Below are positions 1 to 9,200 of a DNA stretch of 64,000 nt, in pieces. Position 1 is the stretch's first letter. Each line of letters opens with the position of its first letter. The notes beneath the pieces were generated by a model. The model was given only the letters and a program-made list of their open reading frames with translations. It was not told where the DNA came from and made no database searches. The position numbers and the translations under genes are program-made. The DNA is from Rhynchopus sp. YZ270_cl-10 (taxonomy: Eukaryota > Euglenozoa > Diplonemea > Diplonemida > Diplonemidae), in contig OZ037847.1 of the NCBI GenBank assembly GCA_964035575.1, positions 1,076,001 to 1,140,000 on the forward strand. The letters are read 5' to 3'.

Positions 1-88
1 AAAAAAGGCATTCCAGCTTCGTTACCATATACCCTCTTTCGCCTCTCTGGGTCCACATTATCATTTCCAGAAAATACACAAAAGAACA

Positions 89-568
89 ATGGCAGAACGC
101 ACTGAATTGGAGGAGCTGCGGAGACAGCAGGACCTTCTGCAGGAGCGGATCTACGCTGCTGAGGCGCGGATCAGGGAGAGCCAGTCCCCGGCACGTTCGG
201 AGCAGCCGACGTGCGGAGGGTACACGGTTGGGCAGAGGGTGGTGGAGGATGAGATGCAGGCCAGAGAGGTAGGCTTCGACCCCTCCCCTAGGCGTGGGGT
301 ATACGAACGGCAGCAGGTGTCGCCTGAGCACTCTGTCGTGTCCGACTTCACGGGGCGGGTCATCTGCGCGTCCCTTTCCCCAGGGGTCTCCACTGCACCA
401 ATCCTCACCCCAAATCAGTCCACCACCCAAGTCAACGAACGTCGACCCACCCAAACCCGCTCCGGCCTCTGGGACAAAGGTGGTGCCAAAGGGGAAACAT
501 CGCCTCCACGCAGCACACTGCGTCCCTCCCCATACACACAACGTCCAGTACCCCCGCCTTTCAGTTGA
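89..568 (+). CDS. small coiled-coil hypothetical protein (159 aa)
   Basis: No family is recognised. Residues 1-30 are charged and helical with leucine spacing typical of a short coiled coil (ELEELRRQQDLLQERIYAAE). The remainder is rich in Pro, Ser, Thr and Arg and looks disordered. A pyrimidine-rich tract ends in CAG at 68-70, 18 nt before the ATG. The same acceptor-like arrangement precedes most genes here and supports this start. The reading frame stays open with Pro-rich composition to TGA. The window begins only 88 nt upstream, so an earlier exon cannot be excluded. Three copies of a short dispersed repeat follow the stop. It could also be the 5' exon of a longer gene. Confidence 0.55.
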   Translation: MAERTELEELRRQQDLLQERIYAAEARIRESQSPARSEQPTCGGYTVGQRVVEDEMQAREVGFDPSPRRGVYERQQVSPEHSVVSDFTGRVICASLSPGVSTAPILTPNQSTTQVNERRPTQTRSGLWDKGGAKGETSPPRSTLRPSPYTQRPVPPPFS

Positions 569-992
569 AGACGGTCATAAGACCATTTTTTTTCGTTCTT
601 TCAGTGCGCTGCGTCCGCCTATGAATGATAAAGCGTTTGCACTTTCAACTTCTCTTTTTTTTTTCCCCCCCGCGGAGAACCATTGCCTACGTCCGCCGAT
701 GAAACGGTGAGGCGTTTTGCACTTCCAATTGCACTTCTCTTCCTTTTTTCTCGAGACTAAACATGAATGCGGAGGTTCATCTCACCAACGCTTTTGTTTT
801 GTCAGTGCACTGTCCCGGCGTTTGCACTATCAACTTCATTTTTTTTTTATCTCCCCCTCCCCTCTCCTCTCTCCCCTGTACCTAGCCATATATTGTATAC
901 TATGCGAATTTTTTGTTTTTATTTTTGTTTGCTGACCTACCATCACCTCTTCTTCCTCTCTCCAGGGTTTAAATTTCGGGTGGGTAAAAAAA
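569..992 (+). repeat. intergenic region with three copies of dispersed repeat family C
   Basis: This gap between two genes holds three related units at about 601-660, 683-745 and 799-850. Each has a TGCGTCCGCCGATGA-like or shortened core, then GCGTTTTGCACT and a CAACTTC(T)n tail. Copies 1 and 3 start with CAGTGC, which can pair with GCACT to close a small hairpin. Further copies lie near 38340, 40700, 51030 and 58950. After the repeats, a C/T-rich tract ends in CCAG at 962-965, a probable 3' splice acceptor for the next gene. No coding sequence is seen in the gap. Confidence 0.6.
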
Positions 993-2414
993 ATGTCCGT
1001 CGATCAACTTAGAGAGGATCTTGCGGAGTGTGCGGTGTTGTTGCGGCAGGCGAAGGGGGAGAGGGTGAGGGGGGTGCTGGATCGCGAGAGGGCTGCTATT
1101 GTGCGTGAGATTAATGCGGTGGAGGAGAAGGAGCGGGCGGCGGAGGTTGCGCGAGTGAAGAAGGAGGAGGCGGCGTCTGAGAAGCCTGCTGCGGCAGGGG
1201 CGGTGAAGCCGCTGAAGGATTTCCGTAGTTACTCATGGGAGCAGACGCCCAAGACTTTGAAGATCCGTGCAACATACCCCGCAGGCATGAAGCCCGCAGA
1301 CGGCACTGCAGTCTGGAAGGGCAACCAAGACAACATCATCGTGACCTTCGACTGCGCCACAGCAACCCTCCGCCTCCTCATCGAAAACCTCGAAAAGCCA
1401 ATCAACGCCGACAAAGTGACATTCAAATACAAAAGCGACTACGTCCTCATCTCGCTCCCAAAGCAAACTGAGGGGAACTGGATTAACCTCAAAACCAAAG
1501 ACCTCGGGCAAAGTAACCTCGGGAAGACGGGGGTATGCCAATTTTTTTCTTTCTTTGTAGAGATGTTGGTTTTTATGGGCATATTAAAGGGGTCGACCTA
1601 TAGGCAGTTGACGGCAGGGGTCGATTTAGGAAGTCTTGTCATGAGCCCAAAATCTGGGGGTGGAGCGGGTTCGGCAACGCGGGCAGGCTCAGTTGGTGCC
1701 GGCGGAGTGTTGGGGCCCTCTTCCTCTTCCTCTTCTTCCCTCTTACCTCCATTTGCAACCTGGCTATTACCCCCACCTTGTCCCACGTGACCTCACAAAT
1801 TCCGGGTTTTCAGAATGTGTGCGGTGTCTAACCCGGGCCGCCTTGGCGGCCGGCTTGCGGGGGCCACCTTCCCGCATCCTCACCGCCCTCACCAGGCTGC
1901 AGCGGGCCTCGTGCCGCCGGAGGTTGCCGGGGGAGCCCCAGGGCTCCCCGCGGCTGTTCTGGGTGTGGTTCCACCCAAGGCAAGTGAGGAGAGGTGGTGT
2001 CAATGGCAGATCTGTCTCTGTGTACATCCCTCCTCTCAATAAATTACTCCCATTGTGCGTGGGGTGGCTATTTGGGCGGTTTTAGTTCTGTCATTTTTGA
2101 TTGTGCGGGCTTTTAAAAAAGGTGAAAACGACAGAACAACAGTCTTCACTGTAATAAAAACCCTTCTCTCTTCTTGTTTATATAGTATAGTTGGTACGCT
2201 GCCCTCATCATACGCCCAGGACCCTTGATGCTTACTCTTCATCCTGCAAAAAAAAATCTTTTCTTTTTTCACGACAACCCAACCACAGGACGACCCAACG
2301 AAGGACATCATGAGCATGATGAAGAACATGTACAACGACGGGGATGACGACATGAAGGCTGCCATCGGCAAGGCCATGGCCGAGAGCCGCGCCAAGGGTG
2401 GGGCGGGATTCTGA
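993..2414 (+). CDS. calcyclin-binding protein / Siah-interacting protein (CacyBP/SIP) homologue, 2 exons
   Basis: Exons are 993-1532 and 2289-2414 (180 + 41 codons, 221 aa, close to human CacyBP at about 228). Residues 1-70 are charged and helical, like the CacyBP N-terminal dimerisation region. Residues about 75-170 form a CS (p23-like) domain (FRSYSWEQTPKTLKIRATYP, VTFKYKSDYVLISLPK). The second exon encodes the SGS-type tail, DPTKDIMSMMKNMYNDGDDD followed by AIGKAMAES. That segment is the CacyBP signature and is what separates it from NudC-like CS proteins. CacyBP links Siah-type ubiquitin ligases to Skp1 and interacts with HSP90. The intron is phase 0 (donor GTATGC, acceptor CCACAG) and 756 nt long. 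A short extra exon inside it cannot be excluded. The acceptor-like CCAG at 962-965 lies 27 nt before the ATG. Confidence 0.85.
1640..2035 (+). other. GC-rich, hairpin-forming segment inside the CacyBP intron
   Basis: Within the 756-nt intron the composition changes sharply from T-rich to GC-rich. Two strong perfect hairpins are visible: GGCCGCC-TT-GGCGGCC at 1836-1851 and GGGGAGCCC-CA-GGGCTCCCC at 1930-1949. Open frames cross the segment on both strands, but neither product resembles a known family. This looks like an insertion or a structured RNA rather than an exon. Confidence 0.45.
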
Positions 2415-2694
2415 TCTTAGAAACCACATTTTTCTTTGCAGGATGTGCATTCATCTGAGGCACGTCCATCTTTGAACCATTCCTTTTTTGTTTTTTTTTC
2501 CTTTCAATAATTCATTGCATATGGTGTCTCAAAGCCACTCCCTAGGTGTCTGCACTGACCTTTCACGGCAAGAGCACACCACCACCTCCCTATCCGTCTT
2601 CACCATTCTCAAGAGGGGAAGACATAGTTTAAGATACAACGCCCCTACCATTTGTTTGTACTGACACCACCCTCACTATCACACCCTCAGCACG

Positions 2695-4269
2695 ATGTCA
2701 CGCAAAAGCATTGAGCCCATTGTGTGGGAGTCAAGCAGTGACGATGACACACCTACGGGAATGCCACTCAGGAAACCCGGCTTAGACGCGGCGTCAACAG
2801 CCACCACTTCCAGCGAAGTGCACACACCTACAACCCTACAGCCACCTATTGTATTGGAAGGCTCGGAGCGAGCCACGATTTGCAGTACTACATCACATAC
2901 ACCACGCTTCACCGCACAACCCTGTTACGAACGTGTCCAAGGTGATGCTCTCGTCGGTGGCCCCGAAGGAGGTCTGCCCCCCGACCAAATCAACGCAGTC
3001 CTGCAGAACACAAGCTTCCTCCGCAGCCTCTCTGTACCACTGCTTGAACACAAAAGCATCGAGGCAGCCCTTCTTGCAGAGGTGCGCTGCATCTTCTCTC
3101 GCGACAACGGCAACCTCTTCCCTAAGGCAAGCTGGCGGGCACAGCGCTATGGGGGCGAGCAGTTCGGGGTTTTTGTTGCAAAGCTTGGGGATGGACGGGC
3201 CGTTTCTTTGGGCGATGTTGTGCACACAACCACCCTAGAAGTCAACGCAAAGGGCACCGGCAGGACACAGTTCAGCAGAACCGGCTTGGATGGACGACTC
3301 ACCCTCACTGCGGCTTGCCAAGAGTACTACATCTCCTCCCTCCTCCAACAACTAGGCGCACCTCTCTGCCAGGTCCTCGCCGTATACGAAACAGGCGTGA
3401 CCATCTTCCGCGAATGCACCGGGCACGTCCCTGCAGCACTGCTCCTCCGCACTGCCCCCTCCTTCCTCCGCATCGGCACCCTCGAACGCATGCTTCACGA
3501 CAAACACTTCTCACAGATCCGCTCCCTCATTGCACACTACGAAGACTCTTCTCTACCAGACTACCAAGGGTTTGCACTACGCCTGGCACAGCGGTTAGGA
3601 AAGATGATGGGATGGTGCGATGCATACGGCTTCTACCATGGTACACTCAACTCAGATAACCTCAGTTTGGACGGAGTCTTGATTGATGTAGGGAGCGGGG
3701 TATTCATGAAAACCCTTGATTCTGCATACTGCAACCCAAAGACAATACCAAAGCATTACTTCACCAAGACGGCACCATCGCCGTCGGATGCATTCTCTTT
3801 TGGGACGCAAGCAATGCTTGTTGCATCAACGCTTCAACGCCTTACTGCGGGGCTCTCATTTCTTTGGAAAGAAGAGAAGGTTGCGGTCAGCTCTTCGTAT
3901 GCGCTGGCATTCAATCAAGCGTTGTGCTTTTATACAATGATCCGTTGGGGTATGGAGCCCGAGGAAGGGGGTGCGGTGGACAGTGATGTGACACAGTGTG
4001 TCGGGCTCTTCAGGGAAACGCTTGAAACAACGCAGAGTAATTGGGTGAAGGTGCACCACTTCATGCGAACGGAGAAAGGCCGCAGGGTGCTCGCTGCGGA
4101 CCCTGCCTGGGAGCATTGTGTTTCGCGGGTTGCAACGCTGTCTGTACGGTACCCACAAAGAGAGTATCAATGTGCAGAGTGTACACCCTTCCTAGACGAT
4201 GTCAGCTCGCTCTGTGCAGAACGTCGATTCGATGAAATACAGAACGAAACGTACAAAGCACAGCTCTAA
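2695..4269 (+). CDS. SelO-family protein adenylyltransferase (pseudokinase fold), 524 aa
   Basis: SelO proteins transfer AMP from ATP to Ser/Thr/Tyr of target proteins, usually in mitochondria, using an inverted ATP orientation. Motifs appear in SelO order: RYGGEQFG near residue 152, LGDGRAVSLGD, KGTGRTQFSR near 186 (the ATP-binding Lys), RTAPSFLRIGTLE with the paired Arg residues seven apart, HGTLNSDNLS near 315 (catalytic Asp-Asn pair) and IDVG (metal Asp, usually DYG). The usual C-terminal selenocysteine of animal SelO is absent and the protein ends in ...KAQL. The Glu of the SEAM motif is not obvious (ISSLLQQLG instead). The first about 90 residues are Ser/Thr-rich and non-conserved. A pyrimidine tract with CAG ends 4 nt before the ATG. 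The TAA stop overlaps an AATAAA-like string (TAATAAAG), so the 3' UTR may be very short. Confidence 0.85.
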   Translation: MSRKSIEPIVWESSSDDDTPTGMPLRKPGLDAASTATTSSEVHTPTTLQPPIVLEGSERATICSTTSHTPRFTAQPCYERVQGDALVGGPEGGLPPDQINAVLQNTSFLRSLSVPLLEHKSIEAALLAEVRCIFSRDNGNLFPKASWRAQRYGGEQFGVFVAKLGDGRAVSLGDVVHTTTLEVNAKGTGRTQFSRTGLDGRLTLTAACQEYYISSLLQQLGAPLCQVLAVYETGVTIFRECTGHVPAALLLRTAPSFLRIGTLERMLHDKHFSQIRSLIAHYEDSSLPDYQGFALRLAQRLGKMMGWCDAYGFYHGTLNSDNLSLDGVLIDVGSGVFMKTLDSAYCNPKTIPKHYFTKTAPSPSDAFSFGTQAMLVASTLQRLTAGLSFLWKEEKVAVSSSYALAFNQALCFYTMIRWGMEPEEGGAVDSDVTQCVGLFRETLETTQSNWVKVHHFMRTEKGRRVLAADPAWEHCVSRVATLSVRYPQREYQCAECTPFLDDVSSLCAERRFDEIQNETYKAQL

Positions 4270-4839
4270 TAAAGAATCGGGGTTTTTTTGCTGGATGCGA
4301 TGGAGTTTCTATGCTACCTTGCAAAGCGTTGTTCTGGAAGTGCTTATTTAGAGTTCTCCTTTTGTTCAACCATTTCCCGTTTTTTTGAGAGCCTTACCGT
4401 GCCATACAACAGATTCTGTCTTTTTTTTTTTTTTTGTATTTCCTCCCCATGTTTTGTTCCCCAACCGGACATAATTAACCTGCGTCTCCAATTATCTCAG
4501 TTAATTATCTCAGTTAATCTGACTCACGAGAGGAAGTGGGAGTAGAACATATCAGATGCCAACCTCGAAATGGATTGTAGGACTGCATGGTTGGGGGTTA
4601 TGGTGCTTGTACCAAAGCTACACTATCATGAGGGCTTTTTTTTGTATTCCAAAAATCAAACTTCTTTTGTGCTACTTTTCTCTATCACAAAACCCCTTCG
4701 CTTAGGTACTTCTCAGAACCCTCTTTTTACAGATGTTTGAAGACGACCCTTTGATCTGAGGTGGCTTTGTTTCATTTGCACATAATACACATCCCCATTT
4801 TTCTTCTGCATTTGAATTTGTGCATCATTCGCTCTCCTG
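4270..4839 (+). other. intergenic region with one family B repeat
   Basis: This gene-free stretch has T runs, a direct repeat of TTATCTCAGTTAA near 4490-4520, and a family B repeat at about 4612-4670 (GCTACACTATCATGAGGGCT followed by T-rich sequence and AATCAAACTT). TTTTTACAG at 4724-4732 is the nearest acceptor-like site to the next gene, about 107 nt before its ATG. Confidence 0.5.
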
Positions 4840-5916
4840 ATGGGTTCTAGCATATCGTCTACACCAAGCTGTAATGTAGCGTTGCGTGAGGCAGGGGAGT
4901 TTTCCTCTTTATATCACGACTCAGCAAATCATAGTAACACGAAGCACGGTCCTGACCCACCTTCTCCAAAAGACTCTTCTGACGACTTACTGCAGAATGT
5001 ACTTCTTGAAGTTTCTGCAGAGTATTGGCAGCTTCGAGCGGATGAAGCGCGGGCGAATGTACTTCACGAAAAACAAAACCTTGTGAATCTACAGCATGCA
5101 ATGTGCCAAGCTGAGACGAAACATCGAGAAATTGAAGAGAGGGATATTGCACTGAAGGATGGTGCGGCTGTTATTTATGAGAGCATGAAGGAGGTGGATG
5201 CTGCTGTGGATGTTGTGTCGCCGCAATACGATTCGGATGACAACATATGTGATGTGTTCATGGACGACGTCGTGCCACCAGCGGCACCCGCAACACCACC
5301 AGCAGACTTCCTCATGGAAGACATCCCAGCATACCACTATTGCAGCAGCATGGCCGTCTCTGCCGTGCGTCCTAACACCCTGCCCCGTGGAGGGCCCTTC
5401 CCTCTTGATGTGCCAGCCGTCATCGCAGAAGCCTTCCCAGCAAACCCATCCATAGGTCTGACCCAAGGGGACCTCGAGATGGGGCTTGCGCTCGACAGCT
5501 TCAACGTGCTAGAGGTGCTCGGTGGGGTCGTGGTTGTGAGGCGTTTGGCCAATGAGGTGTTGAAGCGGTTGCTCATCTCGGGGTGTGCCTGTCCAGGGGG
5601 AGGGGGTCTCAAGGGTGGGGTGCCAAAGAAGGTCAGTGCGAGGGTGTCAGGGCGATTTGGAGGATGGTTGTGCGCGAGGTTGGGGAGTGATGATGAAAGT
5701 GAACTGCATGTGTTAACGTCGATGGCGCAGCTGGCGATGGTGCATTCGGTGCAAAAGATTACCCCCGAAGCAGCAGATTTGTGGCTGGAGTGTATGCTTG
5801 AAGCAATGCACGTTGCACTCCCGAGCATCAAATCTTCTGCAGCAGTGGCATGTGCTCATGCGGCGTTGCATCAGTTTTTCCACTTTATAACACGGAGTTT
5901 AGTCAATGATTTCTGA
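4840..5916 (+). CDS. unknown protein with N-myristoylation-like N-terminus and coiled coil, 358 aa
   Basis: No family is recognised. The N-terminus MGSSISS fits the N-myristoylation consensus (Gly2, Ser at position 6), so the protein may be membrane-anchored. Residues about 60-125 form an amphipathic helix or coiled coil rich in Glu, Lys and Leu. An acidic/Pro segment follows (residues 130-170). The C-terminal 190 residues look globular and mostly helical, with a Gly-rich loop near residue 250. Unlike most genes here it has no clear acceptor AG close to the ATG; the nearest good one is at 4731-4732. The Met could therefore be internal, but the myristoylation-like start argues for it. Confidence 0.6.
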   Translation: MGSSISSTPSCNVALREAGEFSSLYHDSANHSNTKHGPDPPSPKDSSDDLLQNVLLEVSAEYWQLRADEARANVLHEKQNLVNLQHAMCQAETKHREIEERDIALKDGAAVIYESMKEVDAAVDVVSPQYDSDDNICDVFMDDVVPPAAPATPPADFLMEDIPAYHYCSSMAVSAVRPNTLPRGGPFPLDVPAVIAEAFPANPSIGLTQGDLEMGLALDSFNVLEVLGGVVVVRRLANEVLKRLLISGCACPGGGGLKGGVPKKVSARVSGRFGGWLCARLGSDDESELHVLTSMAQLAMVHSVQKITPEAADLWLECMLEAMHVALPSIKSSAAVACAHAALHQFFHFITRSLVNDF

Positions 5917-6269
5917 ACTAACGGTGTTTTTTCCCCCCTTTCTGTGCCTGATTTACACTTTGCACAGCAAAAGGGCTATTTGTTTCTCTAACAATAACGC
6001 TTTTCAAAGATCCACTCTCCCCACCCACCCACGCTTTTTCTTTTGTTACCTCATGAAATGAAGGAAATAGAAACAACGCCTTTGAACACACTTTGCGGTT
6101 CTACGGACGAACCGCGCTGCAGAGCCACTCCTCACCAAACAGGTCGAGGTGTGTGTTTCACCACAACCTCTCCCATGGGTTTTATCGTGTGATGTTAAGT
6201 TTCTATTTCTGACACCCGACAATTCATGATTTATCCTCACAGAAATAAGAACCAAATGTTGGAGCAATA
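5917..6269 (+). other. intergenic region, no gene seen
   Basis: About 350 nt without a plausible coding frame. It ends with TTTATCCTCACAG at 6230-6242, an acceptor-like site 27 nt before the next ATG. A short upstream ATG at 6255 lies out of frame in the predicted leader. Confidence 0.5.
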
Positions 6270-9200
6270 ATGTCAGGTGAAGTCACCTTTGGTGAATGGC
6301 GGCGTTTGCTTGAGAGGCGAGACCAGTTGGAGGCGAGGCTGTGCAACAACCGCTTTGAAGAGACAGATGAGGAGGTTTGTGTCGCAGAGGTGGAGGTGCG
6401 CCCTGTTGCATTGCATGTCTTGGAGCGTGAGGCACCGCCACGCATCTGCGGGCAAAAGGTCTGGGCAACAGGGTCGCAACGCCTGCGCACAAAACCATCC
6501 GCAAAACGCGCCCCACGCACACCAGGACGCCCGGCCCTCCACGCACCACGCTGTCCCTGCGCCACCCCCTTTCCCTACCTCAAGCGCCTCCGTTCCCGTG
6601 TAGTGCAGCCCTCCCTCCGAGCTGGATGCAAGCTCCGAGCACACTGCGAACAAAACGAGGTAAACGTTGAATCGCTGCGTCCCAGTGTCCAATCCGTGAA
6701 CGACCCCTTCCATAGAACATGGTATCGCGAGCCAGTGTCACCACGCAAGCTGAGTGCCCGAATGTCCCTTTCGGTCTGTTCCAACACCTTGAAAAAGAAT
6801 GCGCTAACTGTGGGAGAGTTTCTCGAAAGAAAGCCGACCGATATGACAAAGCAAATGCTGTGCATGGCGCACGCAACAAACAACTTTGAGCACTTCAAAG
6901 CAAAGCTCACACTCTCCAGCGTCGTCGCACGCAAGCGGCACCAAAAGCAGGCCCGCCGCAGCACCATCACCGCACTCATCTCCGCAGCACTCATTGTGCT
7001 GGCAGTTCCCTTGGTGAAGAAGGGGATAAACTACCGCTTTGCTTTTAAACTCGCTATCTATTTGGCTGGCTCGCAGATTAAACTGCACACTGTCGAGGCC
7101 AACACGGCGTGCAACCTTCTTGACCTACGCAAACTCATGGAATTTGCTTATTTGAAACGCGGTCTCCTTCATCGCAAATCATGGCACTTCAAGGGCGTGA
7201 AGCCGAGCGTTGCTGTTGTTAAGACTGAAGAGGAGTATATCACTTACTCTGAGGTGGTGGACCGGGAGGCTGCCTTCATCGATACTGCAAAGGAGAGGTT
7301 ACGGGTGTATGGTGACACCTCATTGCGGACAGGGTTACAACACATCATGTTGCGGGAGAAGCAGCAGCAGCAGCGTCTCGTCAAGCTGGAACGTCTCTAC
7401 GATGCCCTCCTCGACCTGCGTATGAGTGGCGAGTCGTGGCGTCTTGCCATCAATGAGTACCCTTCCGTGTCGCAAACGCACTTCCCCCTTGCACAGTACA
7501 TCCGTCCTCTCACGCCCGTCTCCCTCACCCCCAAGGAGGATAAGCGAATGTTTAACCTCCTCAGTGTAGCGAAGGTTCTAGCCCCGGTCGCCTCTCACCT
7601 CAAAAATCAGAAGCTCGTCACCACAGTCGCGAACGTCAAAAAGAAGTCTGTCATGGACAAACTCAAGCCATCCAAAGCCGCCCCGTCCCCTTCCCCTTCC
7701 CCGGTCGTGAAGTGGGTCCTCCCAATCCTTTATGTCGTGTTGTCCAATCGAGACAGCTTTGATATGGATAAGCACGAAATGAATTTGATCCGGAAATACC
7801 TAAACCATGGGTGCTGTGCGCTTGAGGTGAGCGGGGTGATCTTGACCTTTGGGGAGTGGCTTGCGCTGAATGATGACCCTTCTTTGTCTTATAAGCTGAG
7901 CTTTCCTGACTCATATCTGCATCGAACCCCTGCACACGAGGCCATTGTACTACGCAACCAGGAGGGGCTGAAGCTGATTGCGCAGTACGGCGGGAACCTC
8001 CTTGGGAAGGACTGTCGTGGGCAGACGCCGCTCCATATTGCAGTGGAGAAGGGAGACATGGAGCTGGTGGAGCTGCTGTTCGCACTACGCAAAGTGCAGA
8101 TCGACACTGCCGAGAAGGAGGCTGCTTACGAAGACTCTAAGGAAGGCGAGGCGGGTAAGGTCCTAACCGCCGACACCGCTGTCGAAGCCCCGAACGGAAA
8201 CAAAGACGCGCCCCCTCCACCACCGGAGCGTGTCCGCAAGCAATCTGTGAAAGAGCGTGCGGAGCAGATCATCGAAGCAGGTCTCCGTGCCAAGGTCCGC
8301 CCAACCTCAGCCAAGCGCACCAAACGGCGTACCGTCATCCGCGACAAAATCATGAACCGCCGTTCCAACGAAAAAACCCGCAAATCGTTCATGGCAAAGC
8401 GCTCCTACAAATCTGCCTGCAGTGAAGGCATCGCAGGGTACCACAGCTTTCGGAAGCAACGCCTTCAGGAGGCTGCCACTGCCCAGGCGAAGGAGGAGGA
8501 GGACAGGAAGGAGCAGGCCTTTGCGGAGACGTCATTTGTTGAGACACCAGCTGCCACCCCAGCAGCGCCTGCTCTGCCTGCAGCAGCTGACCCCACACCT
8601 CCCGTAAAGGAGCCCCAAGCTGCACCGCCACAGAAGGAAGAAGAGGAAGGGCTGTCTTTGATCAAACGCATTCTGTGCCGCCCCGCCACCGCAAAACAAA
8701 AGAAAACTGCGCGGGAAAAGCTCATGGAAGAGGAAGCGGCCGAGGCACGCGACAAAAGCTCGGTGACAAACACAGTGGTCCGCTCCTCCGCAAAGCGCAA
8801 CATGCTGAATTCCGTTCTCGGCAGGATTGTCACGCGTGAGGACGAAAAACGCCCCCCCGTACGCCTCATCAAAGACAACGAACTCTCTGGCAACGTCGAA
8901 GACAACCAAGGACGCACACCCATCTCGCTTGCCCTAGGAAAGGGGCACAAGGAGCTGACGCTGTACCTCCTCAAGCAGGGTGCCTCGCTGGCCAACGAGG
9001 ATGAGTACGGGGTGCCGCTCATCCAGCGGGCACAGCAGATGTTCAGCCCGTTGGAGTACGTCAAAAGCGGGAACATCGAGATGCTGTGCACATGCTACGA
9101 AGTGAACCTCTGGAAGGCACATCGGCGCGACGTCTTCTCAGGCCGCACACTGCTGCATTGGGCTGCCCTCTATGCTTTGCCAGAGGTGTGTCAGAAGCTC

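Noticed and set aside
1660-2085. Open frames across the GC-rich part of the CacyBP intron
   Set aside because: Frames are open on both strands because stops are rare in GC-rich DNA; no family similarity, and CacyBP is complete without them.
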